A stretch of DNA of 64,000 bases from Coniferiporia sulphurascens (taxonomy: Eukaryota; Basidiomycota; Agaricomycetes; Hymenochaetales; Hymenochaetaceae), in NCBI GenBank assembly GCA_002794785.1, contig NBBA01000003.1, positions 868,001-932,000 on the forward strand. Direction: 5' to 3'. This document shows positions 36,388-47,337 of this stretch, piece by piece. The notes under the pieces were generated by a model. The model was not told where the DNA came from and searched no databases. It worked only from the letters and a program-made list of their open reading frames with translations. Positions within the stretch are counted from its first letter, which is position 1. Each line of letters opens with the position of its first letter. The position numbers and the translations under genes are program-made.

Positions 36388-36807
36388 GGCACGTATTGTG
36401 TTCGTATTTCTATTATATATACTCCTAAGCCCGTAGATGCATGTTTCTGCTTACAATGTAGTGCGCGTACATGTAAGTTTTATAGCTACTTAGTCTAATA
36501 CCCAATACCGCCACGTTCCTGCAACCTAGAAAAGCTCTCATTCCTCCGACCAGACCGCAGGCCATTCCTTCAATCATGGGCTCTAAAATGGCCCAGCAAT
36601 GGAGGAACGAACAAGGACTGTCTTTACGACCGTTCTCCTGGAATTGATCAAAAATCCCGTTTCAGGGCCGATGGTTTGGTTGACCAATCGAGGGCAAGGA
36701 CACGCTCTTGGCTAAAAAGCATAGGAATGAAGCGCAGTAGCCTAACCCCCAAGAAAATAAATTGAGCAAAAGGCCTTTTGGTACATTGTTTAGGCCTTGA
36801 AGAACCA
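36388..36807. other. Convergent intergenic region between ERD1-like gene and DBP7
   Basis: 420 bases between two 3' ends. AT-rich stretches near 36400-36480 suit 3' untranslated sequence and polyadenylation. I see no gene or repeat. Confidence 0.5.
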
Positions 36808-39456
36808 TCACCGCTGCGAGACGAGCCGCTCCAAGTCGTCCCCGCCAGCAACTTGGTAATCTGCCGTCCCACTGGCGATGAGCACACCGCCCTTTTTAGT
36901 GAGCCGGCCCTGCCGACGCACGACATCTTGCATGCGCTGCTCTGCAGTTGCGTCGTGTTCTATGTCTGCACGATTGCGGCTGCGGTCTTGCTTTTTGGCG
37001 GGAATAGTAGAATCAGACTTGGAGTTGGCAGAGGGGCGAGAGCGTCCTTGAGCACGAGTGTTGGATTTATTCGAGCCGCCGCTGTTGCCCTTCTGCCCGA
37101 TGCCGCCGGGTGCTTCGCGCAGCGCAAATGCCTTGGCGAGATGTCCAAGGTGCAGATGCCGGATGTGGAACATATGCTTTTCGTCCGAGGGATGCGTCGC
37201 GTAAGCGCGCATGTGCGACTGGAACGCCCTGCGTGCCAAATCACCGTTCTGTATAAACAAAGAAGAAAAACGTCAATCCTCCCTGTTAACAGACAGAAAG
37301 GAGTTAATGGCAAAGACTTACCTCTTTTTGCTTCAGCACCCACTGCTCGAACGCGAGCTGGACCTGAGTTGCGCGGTCCTCATACTCGTTGCCCTTCTTG
37401 CCGAAGCCCGCGCGTAGTACGCTCTCAACGCTCGCAGGAACGAGACTGGCGCGCTTGTCGACTTCGGGTGTATCTTTGTCTGTGTCATTAATCCGCGTTT
37501 CAATCCAGGGTACCCATTCCTGTTCGCTCGGCGTGACGAATGCCCACGCCTCACCGCCGCGACCGACTCGAGCCGTGCGACCGACACGGTGCACGTACTC
37601 CGTCGCGCCACCCTCAGTCGGTAGATCGTACTGCACGACCGCACGAACGAGTGGCATATCGAGTCCACGCGATGCGACAGACGTACAGAGAAGGATGGAT
37701 GATAGCGGAGTTGCCTTGGATTTAGGATCTTTTGACTTCGACTTTTCTTGTGCACTGGCAAAGCCTTTCAACGAAGCTAGACGTGTTTTTAAGGGGAGTG
37801 AACCGTGTAGGCGGTAGATGGAGGTCTGTGGCAGCATAGGACAAGATAGTGCGATTTTTTCAGGCTTCGGGGGTTTGTCCTCTGAATCGTCATCGCCATC
37901 ATCGTCGCTTTCTGAGCTCCCCTCGTCTGAACCAAGGGACTCGTCAATAGATGAACTGCCGAGGAGTTTCCAATGATAGTCAACTGAGTCGGTGCAGCTG
38001 AGGAACACAATGATTTTCGTCCCGTGTCGGCTCTGTGACTGCGCAAGGAGGGAGCGAAGGAGCGCTATTAATGCAACCAGTCTGAGCTTCAGAGGTGCAA
38101 CAATATATTTCTGGGAAAGCTGGGAAGGCGGGGTAAACTTCTCGTTTGCATCCACAGAAATATCCAATTTGCTGTCAACAACGCCGTCGGCCGCGTCGGA
38201 AGGCTTGTCCAATTCCGTGGCCTTTACGAGGATAGGCTTTATAAGAGTTGTACCAGCTAGTTGCTGCACATCCTCCCTCATGGTGGCCGAGCAGAGGACC
38301 GTCCTTCTGCGCTTCTCCCAGTTCCATCCACCTACTTCTACACTCTTTCCTTCTTCCACCGCCTGGATCGCTAACTTCCGTCTGCCCTCCAGTGCTTGCA
38401 GAATACCCTTGATCGTCTCCTCAAACCCCAATTCCATGAGTCTATCGGCTTCGTCCAAGACGAGCCACTGACATTTCCCCGCGTTAAACGACGATGTGTT
38501 TTGAAGATGGTCGAGCAAGCGACCCGGCGTCGAGACAAGAATAGGGAGACCTTTGCGCAGGCGAGACTTTTCGTGTGTGCGGTTCTCTCCCCCTATGAGC
38601 AGCCCAGACACTAACCAGCGTGTAAGCCGAGCGGACGGGGTGGCATCTTCCGCTCCCTCTTCTTGCGGTCGTAGACGAAGACTCAGCAGCATCTCCAACA
38701 CGTCAGATATCTGCTTTGCGAGTTCTCTTGTCGGAGCGATGATGATGGCAAGGGTACCAATTGAGCGATCGATGTAGGAAAGGGAGCTGAGCGGAAGGAG
38801 GTCTTGAAGGATCGGGAGAAGGTAGGATAGCGTCTTTCCGGAGCCTGTTTGACTCTGTATGAACACATCACGGTCAGACGTATCTTCTGCACTAGACGAT
38901 AAAAGCGGGGGTAGCGCCTCGCGCTGTATCGAAGTGGGGTTGGAGATATGCATTTTCGTTGTGAGGTGAGCGACTATTAAAGGATCCAAGCCCAGCCCAG
39001 AAAAGGTCGACCTATCTGTTAAAGGAGCATTGCTAGGCTTGACAATCCTGAAGGATGAGCTGGGAGCCTCTGTAACATTGACTTCGGGGTTGTATGTGAA
39101 CAGTGAGGAGACGATTTGAGGAGCTCGCCCAGTAGTCGTCGATTTAATTTGCCGTTCAGGCGCAGATGACAGGGGAACCGGGGCCGCTTTACGGGCCTTC
39201 TTTGCTGGGCGAGGGCTGTTGTCTAGCTCAGTGAAAGAATCGGTTTGATCCTTTTGCTGTACCTTACTGCCGTCCCCTGCGTTCTTGCGCCTTGACACGC
39301 GTTTTGCTTTAACTCTGCAAAACATGTTAACGAGAGTGAATTATATGCTGAGAGCTTTACGCACCTCTCGGTCCATCTTCCCCCCTTTGACTTGCTTACG
39401 CGCTGCCCAAGCTTTGCGGATGGTTCAGCTATGTTCAAGACAAATCCGTCGTCCAT
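36808..39456 (-). CDS. DBP7: DBP7, DEAD-box RNA helicase of 60S ribosome assembly
   Basis: About 840 residues in three exons. Exon 1 starts [20 protein letters not shown], the Dbp7/DDX31 N-terminus. The helicase core shows the Q motif ([13 protein letters not shown]), motif I SQTGSGKT, motif Ia [10 protein letters not shown] and [10 protein letters not shown], motif [19 protein letters not shown], motif III CSATM, motif IV IIVFLSC and motif [20 protein letters not shown]. Insertions rich in acidic residues lie in the second half ([14 protein letters not shown]). An intron at about 37321-37249 leads to the last exon: [20 protein letters not shown] then [20 protein letters not shown], the typical Dbp7 tail, ending in a basic region. 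Dbp7 is nucleolar and needed for early 60S assembly. It diverges from the cyclophilin gene across 173 bases. Confidence 0.93.
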
Positions 39457-39629
39457 GGTTGCTCTCGAGTCTCGGGGTATCGCAGTACGTCGGGACCGCG
39501 GAAGTTTTGGCAGATTCGCGCTCACTGACGGAAAATGCCGATGCGGTTACACGGTTCTTGGTCCCTTGACACGTCGCGTCGTTCTACATCTTGCCTCTCT
39601 TCCTAACCCCCAACAGTCAGGAGCCCGAC
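39457..39629. promoter_or_regulatory. Compact bidirectional promoter of DBP7 and ER cyclophilin
   Basis: 173 bases between divergent starts, with no CACGTG core and no TATA box. The half next to the cyclophilin start is C/T-rich. Confidence 0.5.
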
Positions 39630-41310
39630 ATGTACACAAAGCTATTCCTCTCTTTCCTTGTCGTGTCGCTCGCCGCGCTCTTCACTGCCCAGTCTGCTGA
39701 AGCAGCGAAGGGACCGAAGATCACTCACAAGGTCTACTTCGACATCCAGCATGGCGACGAGAAGTTGGGCCGCGGTCAGTTTGTTTCTTCTGTTACCTGG
39801 GAGCTTTCCTGAGTTTTTATGTTCCAAAAGTCACAATGGGTCTCTTTGGCGGGGTGAGTGTTGGAGCCGTTGATACGAAGGGTGTAACCGACTGATACGT
39901 GTCTACAGACAGTTCCGAAGACCGTCGAGAACTTCCGCGCGCTCGCTACCGGTGTGAAGAAGGACGGCACTGCACTCCCGGAGGGTATGGGCTACAAGGG
40001 CTCCAAGTTCCACCGTGTTATCAAGGACTTCATGTACGTGTACTCACGGATAAGCTCTGTCCGTATCTAATATTTTATATAACAGGATTCAGGGTGGAGA
40101 CTTCAGTACGTCCCTCTTTAGTTTTGAAAGAAGTACAGTGTGACTAACCCCACCTACAGCTAAAGGTGACGGTACCGGTGGGAAGGTATGTTCAATAAGT
40201 TGGCTGCTTTCATGATACTACGGACTCATTTATACTTTTCATACTTAGTCGATCTACGGGGACAGGTTCCCCGACGAGAACTTGTAAGCGCAGTTATAAC
40301 AATTTCAATACAGTATTTGCTAAATTAGCCTTTTTTTTACACCAGTAAACTCAAGCACACTGGTCCCGGTATTCTCTCAATGGCTAACGCAGGCAAAGAT
40401 ACCAATGGTGCGTGGATAGGTCAATATCCAATTTTGACACGTAGCTAATTGTCTTTGCTGCTCAGGCTCGCAATTCGTATGTCTGCAGTTGGTGTGAATC
40501 GCCATGATATTGTACTCATTTTTGTTCCGTAGTTCATCTGCACCGCTATTACCAGCTGGCTTGACGGACGTCATGTTTGTCTCTTTCATTCATTGGCTTG
40601 CCGTCATATCTGATGGGTCGTTATTAGGTTGTTTTCGGGAAGGTTATTGACGGTATGGATATCGTCCGACAAATTGGTATACCTGATTTCCTGTTTCTTA
40701 TTATTCATTTAATTGAATGCTTGCGTCAACAGAGGATGTCAAGAAGGGCAGGAACGACCGTCCGGTGGAAGACGTCTTGATTATTGACTCCGGAGAGCTC
40801 GAGATTGATTTCGAGGTCGACACGGAAGGCAACCAGGTACCTATTCATGCCGAGCTTTGAGCCTAAGTAGCCTCGGTCTCGTCTGTACCCAAAACCGTTG
40901 AATGCCAACAATATATATTCTTTTCTCGGTGCATCTAGGATGCGGAAGGCAAAGTCAATGTACCTGCGACAGACAACACTGAGGTCGAGTCCAACACCAA
41001 AGTGCAAGCTGAGACGACGCAGGAGTCTGATGCGCCGCCGACGGTGCTCGCCGATGCAGATGCGCAGACAACAAAGGGTGTTCCCGCCGACGATGCTGTC
41101 CACGAGGACATCTCGGAAGAGGATGAGGACACGTATCGTACGTCCTTTTCACCGTTCCGGGTTCTCTTGTTGGGCTTGGTCGTGCTGGTCGTATCGGCCG
41201 CGCTCTTCGTGTACTGCGGCGGGCTCCAATGGACACGGCGCATCTTCAAGGGCATCAGCCCGTCAAAGGGACGGTATAAGATGGTCCGTGACCAGGACCT
41301 GGAGAAGTGA
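39630..41310 (+). CDS. ER-type cyclophilin (peptidyl-prolyl isomerase) with C-terminal membrane anchor
   Basis: An intron-rich gene of about eleven exons. Residues 1-25 are a signal peptide ([20 protein letters not shown], then EA). The cyclophilin domain follows: [52 protein letters not shown] (catalytic Arg), [20 protein letters not shown] and [17 protein letters not shown] (Trp of the cyclosporin pocket). It resembles cyclophilin B. After the domain come about 75 acidic Ser/Thr-rich residues, then a hydrophobic segment [20 protein letters not shown] and a short basic tail. This predicts a type I protein with its isomerase domain in the ER lumen. Classic cyclophilin B is soluble and ends in a retention signal, so the anchor is unusual. 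One intron uses donor GTCAGT. Confidence 0.9.
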
Positions 41311-41627
41311 ATGCGTTGCTGATTGCATACCCGTTCTCTTTCGTTGTGAGTTGGGGGTGGAACTATAAGCATCACCTGAAGTTCGTGTATAATATAGGCA
41401 TAGATACTGTCCACATCCTATCCGACCGAATACATTCCTTAGAAATAAAATAAAAGTACAAAACGATCCAACAACCGCAAAGTTATAAAATAATGGAAGA
41501 GAGGTATCCAGAAGCTACAGAGTATGAAAGCAACAAAGCAAGAATGGGCAGGGTATTTTTGGTGGCCGAGCTGGGGCCAGGAGCGGCCTCTGGGCTAAAA
41601 CAAAGTTAGTAAAAGAGTGGTCAACGT
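41311..41627. other. Convergent intergenic region between cyclophilin and GH45-like gene
   Basis: 317 bases of AT-rich sequence between two 3' ends. I see no gene or repeat. Confidence 0.5.
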
Positions 41628-42574
41628 TTACGGGAATGATCCCAAAGCGTCGACGTACGGGATACCGTAGAGATCGGAATATGACGCGCACGTCGTATTT
41701 GAATTAGACTTAAATTTAAAAAAGAACAGAACAACGGTCAGCATTATATCACCTGGCGAAATTTGCGGTGGGAAAACACCAATTGGGAACTCACAAAAGG
41801 ATCAGTGGGACAGCAGACGCCGGGTCCTAAAGCTGTGACCGCGCCAAAGTCAGAGAAATTAGATGCGCCTGCCCATGCGTCTTCGCAGGCGACGCTTGTG
41901 TAGCTAATGTTCCATACGCCAAAGTCCTGTGTCATCGGAAGTGCGTTGACAACTCAAGCAAGTTGATAATTAGAGAATACCAGCAGCTGCTTACAGTGTA
42001 GCCTGCAATATCAGAAACGGTAAGAACCTAACTAAGAAGTTGAGAAAAGGCGCCTACCGTAAAAACTTTCGTTGCTCGGGAAGAAATCATCCGGGATACT
42101 CGTTGATGGCCAAGCAAGGTCGAAGTTCAGGTCGTGCCCAGCACTAAACAAAGACCGTTATGATCTCGTAAGACCAGAAGCATTTATATTTGTGCAGACG
42201 CACGGGTTTGTTTTATCCTGCGTAGCCGAGCACCAGGTAGCTGATATTGGGCAGAGGTCGGTGACCTTGACTACCACACTCTTTGTTACGTTCGGGAAGA
42301 ACGGCGGGTCAGAGAGGAAGGTGTTGAGCAGCGTGAGGTTGAAGCATCGACCACAGCTGGGACCGAATGCCGTGCTGCTACCGTAAGCCATTTGGCTGAG
42401 GGCAGCGGTCGGGAAATGGGTGCTCAGGGGCACGCAACCGCAACTTGCGACGAAGTCAAGCGGGAGGTCATAGTGGGTCATGGTCGCAAAGCCCGTCACC
42501 GCGTAGTCGATCCACTCTGAGCTGGCGCTGCAGAACGCGGCGAGGCCGAGCCAAAGTAGCAGAAGGGTTTGCAT
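41628..42574 (-). CDS. Secreted double-psi beta-barrel protein, GH45 endoglucanase/expansin-like
   Basis: Spliced by eye, with five or so exons. The signal peptide is MQTLLLLWLGLAAFCSASS. The mature part reads YAVTGFATMTHYDLPLDFVA, then a Cys pair SCGCVPLS, then ALSQMAYGSS, CGRCFNLTLLN, VVVKVTDLCPISATWCSATQ, NPAGHDLNFDLAWPSTSIPD, DDFFPSNESFYGYTDFGVWN and ISYTSVACEDAWAG. The last exon, joined over an intron with an AAG acceptor, gives SNSNTTCASYSDLYG to the stop. The CGRC, KVTDLCP and NFDLA elements are those of the basidiomycete GH45 subfamily C/endoglucanase V-like group, whose barrel is shared with expansins. NFDLA holds the position of the acid Asp. Such proteins cut or loosen cellulose or glucan. 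Activity cannot be judged from sequence alone. It diverges from GCN5. Confidence 0.82.
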
Positions 42575-42813
42575 TGTTGGTGGACAGATATATGAGTAAA
42601 ATACAGTACTAGAGAGACATCCGGTTTTTCGAGGACGCTGTGCGTCGCGTAGCACGGTGAAGAGGGACTTGAATACTACAGAACTTTTCGCGTGTGCGCG
42701 AAGAAGGCGCGGCGTATGTCCGAAAAGGGAAGGAGCGGCTCACGCCGATCGCGCCCACCGACGCTGACCACAATCGCCGGCACTGGCAAGTCTGGGTATC
42801 TGGCGTCGCCGAC
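42575..42813. promoter_or_regulatory. Divergent intergenic region between GH45-like gene and GCN5
   Basis: 239 bases between the two predicted start codons. I see no CACGTG core. The GCN5 side stays open in frame upstream of its first ATG, so the true GCN5 start could be slightly different. Confidence 0.4.
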
Positions 42814-45325
42814 ATGAAGGCGAAAGTGCTCTATCCTGCTGGCTTTGACCCAAAGCTACTCAGCAAGAACGCTCTCGCACTCAGGATTGCCCGACACTCT
42901 CGTTGTTCCTCGTGCAATTCATGTAACGGTCTCCACCCCGCTCCCGGTATCTCTCTTGTTCTCGATTCGCATCAGGAAGGCTCCTCTCTTGGTGATCTAT
43001 CTCAGTATGGCTCAGACGAGGAGGATACGAACCCACAATCGCGTTACCTCAGCGTCTGTGCTTGTGGCCATGACGCGAAGCATCACGGCGCGGACGAGCT
43101 TCGGTTGGGAAAGGACGAGTATGCACGTCGCTCCCGAGTTGCCACCCGGATGGACGAGCTCTTGTCGGTGCATGATGTTCGGTCCCTCTGCTAGCGGTAC
43201 TCAGCTAACGTCTTGCTTTCTATTGTCGCTATGTGCTATTCAGGTGCGGTGTTTTGGCGCCCCTTCGTCCATTAGTCGTCTATACTCATACGTTTCATGA
43301 TGTTGTGGTTTTAATCCGTGAAGGATGAGCAGAGGCTTCTCGAATTTGATTACACAAACGCGGACATCGACTCCCTGAGGAAGCAAATGCAGTCCCCCCG
43401 GCACGTGTCGAGTCCTCTCTCGGAGGGCTCTCCAGGCAAGTCTCTCTCTCTCTTTCTTATACCAACCCAAAAGACACAGTCAAGTCCACTAGATAAATCG
43501 AACTACACTGATCAATAAATGCCGTACTTAGATCCTTCCGCATCACCTGCGAAGCACCTGTTGTCCCCCGATTCCTCCTTGAGCGATGTCCCCCCGCACC
43601 CACCCAAGCGGCGCCGCACCTCGCAGTCTGACTCGTCACTTAGTGAGCCTGAAGACGACGAGGACGAGGAAGATCAGCCCCTGGCCGCCCGCATACCACG
43701 TACGACGGGCGTCACGAACGGTATGCGGCCCGCACACCGCAGCGGCAAGAAGACCTCCAAAAAGGGCATTGCCCACACGTCCTTGCCATCCGAACAGGCG
43801 CGCTCTGTTGCTGAAGGGTCGAAAATGAATGGTCGTGCGAACGGCACTTTGTCCCACGAAGCAAAGGTGAAGCTCGAGGAGAAGATGGATGACAAACAGC
43901 TCTCGCGACTAGCGACTGGGGTCACTGTCGATACAGGGACCACCGCACAGACCCCTGTGAGCCACCCACGGTTGTGTCATAAATACTTCCCTTTGACATG
44001 GACTTCCAGAGTACATTACGCCCAGAAAAGGCGGTATACGTCGAGATGCGACAGGGTATCATCCAAGTGACTGCTGTAGAAAATGACGGGACGCCTCGCT
44101 CGCTTATCATCTTAACTGGCTTGAAGACGCTGTTCCAAAAACAGTTGCCGAAGATGCCCCGGGAATACATTGCTCGACTTGTTTACGATACAAACTCAAA
44201 GGCGCTTGCCATTATTAAGCACGGATACAAAGCCGTTGGTGGAATCTGCTATAGGCCATTCCCGCAACGGGGATTTGCTGAAATCGTGTTCTTCGCCACT
44301 GCGTCGGTTGATCAAGTCAAAGTAAGTTGGATGGCGGGATATAGAGTTCAAAGAAATTATCTAATTCCCATCACTCATACAGGGGTACGGTGGAATGCTA
44401 ATGAACCACTTCAAGATGCATATAAGGAAGACGTACCCAGACATGATGCACTTCCTCACATATGCAGACAACTATGCGGTAGGCTACTTCCAGAAACAAG
44501 GCTTCACCAAGCAGATCACTCTCGATCGTGCAGTGTGGGCTGGCTATATCAAAGATTACGAGGGGGGCACAATCATGCAGTGCCGTATGCTACCCAAGGT
44601 TGACTACCTCGACACGCAAGGCCTCATATCAAGCCAACGCGAGGCAATTCTCACTAAAATCCGCCAGATGAGCAGGAGCCACATCGTTCACCCGGGTCTA
44701 CCGCAGTTTCAGGATGGCGCGCTTGAAGGCGTGAGCGTTGACCCGAAGGACGTGCCTGGCCTGCGTCAGTGCCATTCACTAAACTCGTTCTACTCTTTTG
44801 TTAAACGACGCAGTCTTCGGAATCTGACTTCGGTCTACGCAAACAGGAGAAACGGGCTGGACGCCGGATCTGCAGGCTGAAGTGTCCGCATTGTATTTTT
44901 CAAAAAGCCCTTTGTACAACGCCATGCGGCGCATCCTCGTAGAGCTGCAGAACCACCCTCTGGCTTGGGCATTCCTCAACCCAGTCAAAGCCGAAGAAGT
45001 CCCGGATTACTATTCCGTCATTAAAAATCCAATGGGTGCGCATCCCCTCAATTAACCCAACTCCGCTTACGCCAACGACTGCAATGCTGATGTGCACCCT
45101 ACACCTTCTCCACACACCCCGTCATGATACCCCACAGACTTTAGCACAATGGAGCATAAACTCGAAACGAGTCAGTACTCGGGCATAGAAGCGTTTTCTG
45201 CCGATGCAACGCTTGTATTCCGAAACTGCCGTACATATAATCCCGAAGGCTCGATCTATTACAAGAATGCGAACAAGCTCGAAAGGAGGTTAAAGGAACT
45301 TGTGGAAAAGATAGACGTTGATTGA
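42814..45325 (+). CDS. GCN5: GCN5 histone acetyltransferase with PCAF-type N-terminal domain and bromodomain
   Basis: The N-terminal exon has a Cys/His-rich domain: [45 protein letters not shown]. It resembles the PCAF N-terminal domain of animals (CKCNGW, CRSCSHALAAHV). A linker with [16 protein letters not shown] and [20 protein letters not shown] follows. The acetyltransferase domain reads [40 protein letters not shown] and [13 protein letters not shown] (catalytic Glu); the acetyl-CoA loop is [16 protein letters not shown]; then [17 protein letters not shown]. The bromodomain contains [20 protein letters not shown] and [15 protein letters not shown] (acetyl-lysine-binding Asn). An intron at 43436-43531 begins with GC (CCAG|GCAAGT). 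Gcn5 is the SAGA acetyltransferase for histone H3. It converges on FDH. Confidence 0.9.
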
Positions 45326-45669
45326 ATCTTCCATTTCCGAGTCATCACCCCGGTTTCGTTTGATTTAGGACCCTTCACTACTTCCCATAGCGTAACTGAG
45401 CTGCTTAGCTTCTTAACTCTCCAACAGATGGTAGCGTTTTTTTCGTGATGTTGTACAGTATTTGACACATATGCTTATTAAACTTCCTTCTGCAGAATAG
45501 CATATCAATTTCTCATCCGACTCATTGGATGTAAACCAGGAATTCAGCAATAAATTTATTGGTACACAGATTAGATGGTTGACAAATCTTCACTAAACAA
45601 TGGCGAATGTGTTAAACACCGTATACAATATGACATTGTACAACATTTGGAGCCCTCCCTACTCCATGT
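45326..45669. other. Convergent intergenic region between GCN5 and FDH
   Basis: 344 AT-rich bases between two 3' ends. I see no gene, tRNA or repeat. Confidence 0.5.
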
Positions 45670-47337
45670 TTACTTGCGCAGACCGTCTGTAAAAGGAAGT
45701 TGAATCAGGAGAGGGCCTAAAATGTATACTAGGCAAGTGGCACTCACAAGCTTTGGTTTCGTAGCCGGCTGAAAGAGAACGATTCGATGAGTACTTTACG
45801 ATTGCGACGATGTTTTCATGAAAGCTCACCCCTGCCAATAATGACGTTCGCGGCGTTCTGCGGCTTATTGTTGAAGTAGTTCTCGAGGATTTCGCGGGTA
45901 CCGTTAGCATAGCGGGCTTGCGCGTCGAGGGTAGTGCCAGAGTAATGCGGGACCATGCCGTTACCAGCGCCAAGCGGGTTCTTCATCGTGCGCCACGGGT
46001 GGTCCTTAGGCGAGGGCTGCACATTCCACACATCACCCGCGTAGCCGTTGATAATGCCAGCCTTAAGCGCCGCTGCGACAGCGTCCTTGTCGCAGATCGC
46101 ACCACGCGCGGTGTTGACGAGCCATGCGCCCTTCTTAAAGTGCGAGAGGAGTTCAGTGTTGATGAGGCCGATGGTACCCTCGTGCAGCGGGCAGTTGACA
46201 GTGACGACGTCGCACTACAATCAATCAATCAATCATTAACTTCTTCAGTTTGATTGAGAACGCTTTGTTGTACCTGCGAGACGAACTCCTTCAGGTCCTC
46301 CACGCGCCGAGCACCAACAGCCTTCGCGGCCTCTAGATTCAGAAAATACATAAGCACGCGTCTTATACGAAGAGGCAGACGGGGCCGGACCTTCCGGGAG
46401 AGGTGCGTAGTCGTAGTAGAGGAGCTCCTTCGTGTTGAAGGGCAAGAGACGTTGGAGAACACGGTAACCAATACGGCCTGCACCGATCGTGCCAACTACC
46501 TTGCCTTCAAGGTCAAAGGCGTTCCGTGCGATGTCGGAGACCTGCCAATCGCCACGCTCAATCATCTCGTGGGCGGGCACAAAGTTGCGGACGAGGAGGA
46601 GGATGGACATGATAACATGCTCGGCGACGGAGACGACATTCGAACCGGTGACCTCGAGGACCTCGATACCGCGTTCAACAGCCGCGTTGAGGTCGATGTG
46701 GTCAGAGCCAACACCAGCGGTCACACAGATCTTCAGGTTTTTCGCCTACAAGTCACCCAAACAATGTCAGTCTTTGGAATTATTGTAATAGGGGTTAGCG
46801 CACCTTGGAGACAAGTTCCCTCGTGAGGTAACCAGGGTGGAAAGGTGTCGTGATAAGGACTTCGGCCTATACATAGGGAAAGAATAGAGTTATTATTTAT
46901 ATCGCCTATATGAAGCGGAAAGCGGAGCGACGCGTTCCGCATACACGCACGTCAACGATGTTCTTTTGGAAGACGCTGTCGGGGCCCTCCTTGTCGCTGG
47001 TCACCTGCAAAAAAACACGGTGAGCGCGATCCAAATTGTTAGCCGAATGACGCACGATAAATTCATGACCGAGAGACTTGAGCCATTCGTCAATGCCGAG
47101 TTTGTTCTCGGTCGTACCGAGCAGCTTTGGCTCCTGACGAGCGGCTTCATGGCCATCGTAGAGAACAGCGAGAATCTGTGTGAGTATGGTGAGCGGGGGG
47201 ACAGAGTGGTAATGAGCGACGGGACTAGCCTTCATGTTTGCTGGGGCGGAGGAGTGGAAATGCGACCTTGCGATATGGGATCGGAGAGGGGCCTTATATG
47301 CTCTAGCGAGATTCTGGGAGAGACGGAAAGCAGACAT
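45670..47337 (-). CDS. FDH1: NAD-dependent formate dehydrogenase, probably mitochondrial
   Basis: The N-terminus [20 protein letters not shown] is basic and amphipathic, as in a mitochondrial presequence. It is followed by the FDH domain: [56 protein letters not shown] and the NAD fold [20 protein letters not shown] with the NAD-specific Asp in YYDYA. Next come [29 protein letters not shown] (catalytic Arg) and [20 protein letters not shown] (catalytic His). It ends AGYETKAYGLRK. It oxidises formate to CO2 with NAD+. A 54-base in-frame stretch (47176-47229), starting GCTAGT and ending CAG, interrupts the conserved [11 protein letters not shown] and is probably a GC-AG intron. A second intron uses donor GTCCGG. 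TATAAAT lies 71-77 bases upstream of the ATG. Confidence 0.93.
46218..46235. repeat. Short CAAT tetranucleotide repeat in an FDH intron
   Basis: Four tandem copies of the tetranucleotide CAAT in the + strand orientation, inside an FDH intron next to its boundary. It is a small microsatellite with no obvious function. Confidence 0.7.
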
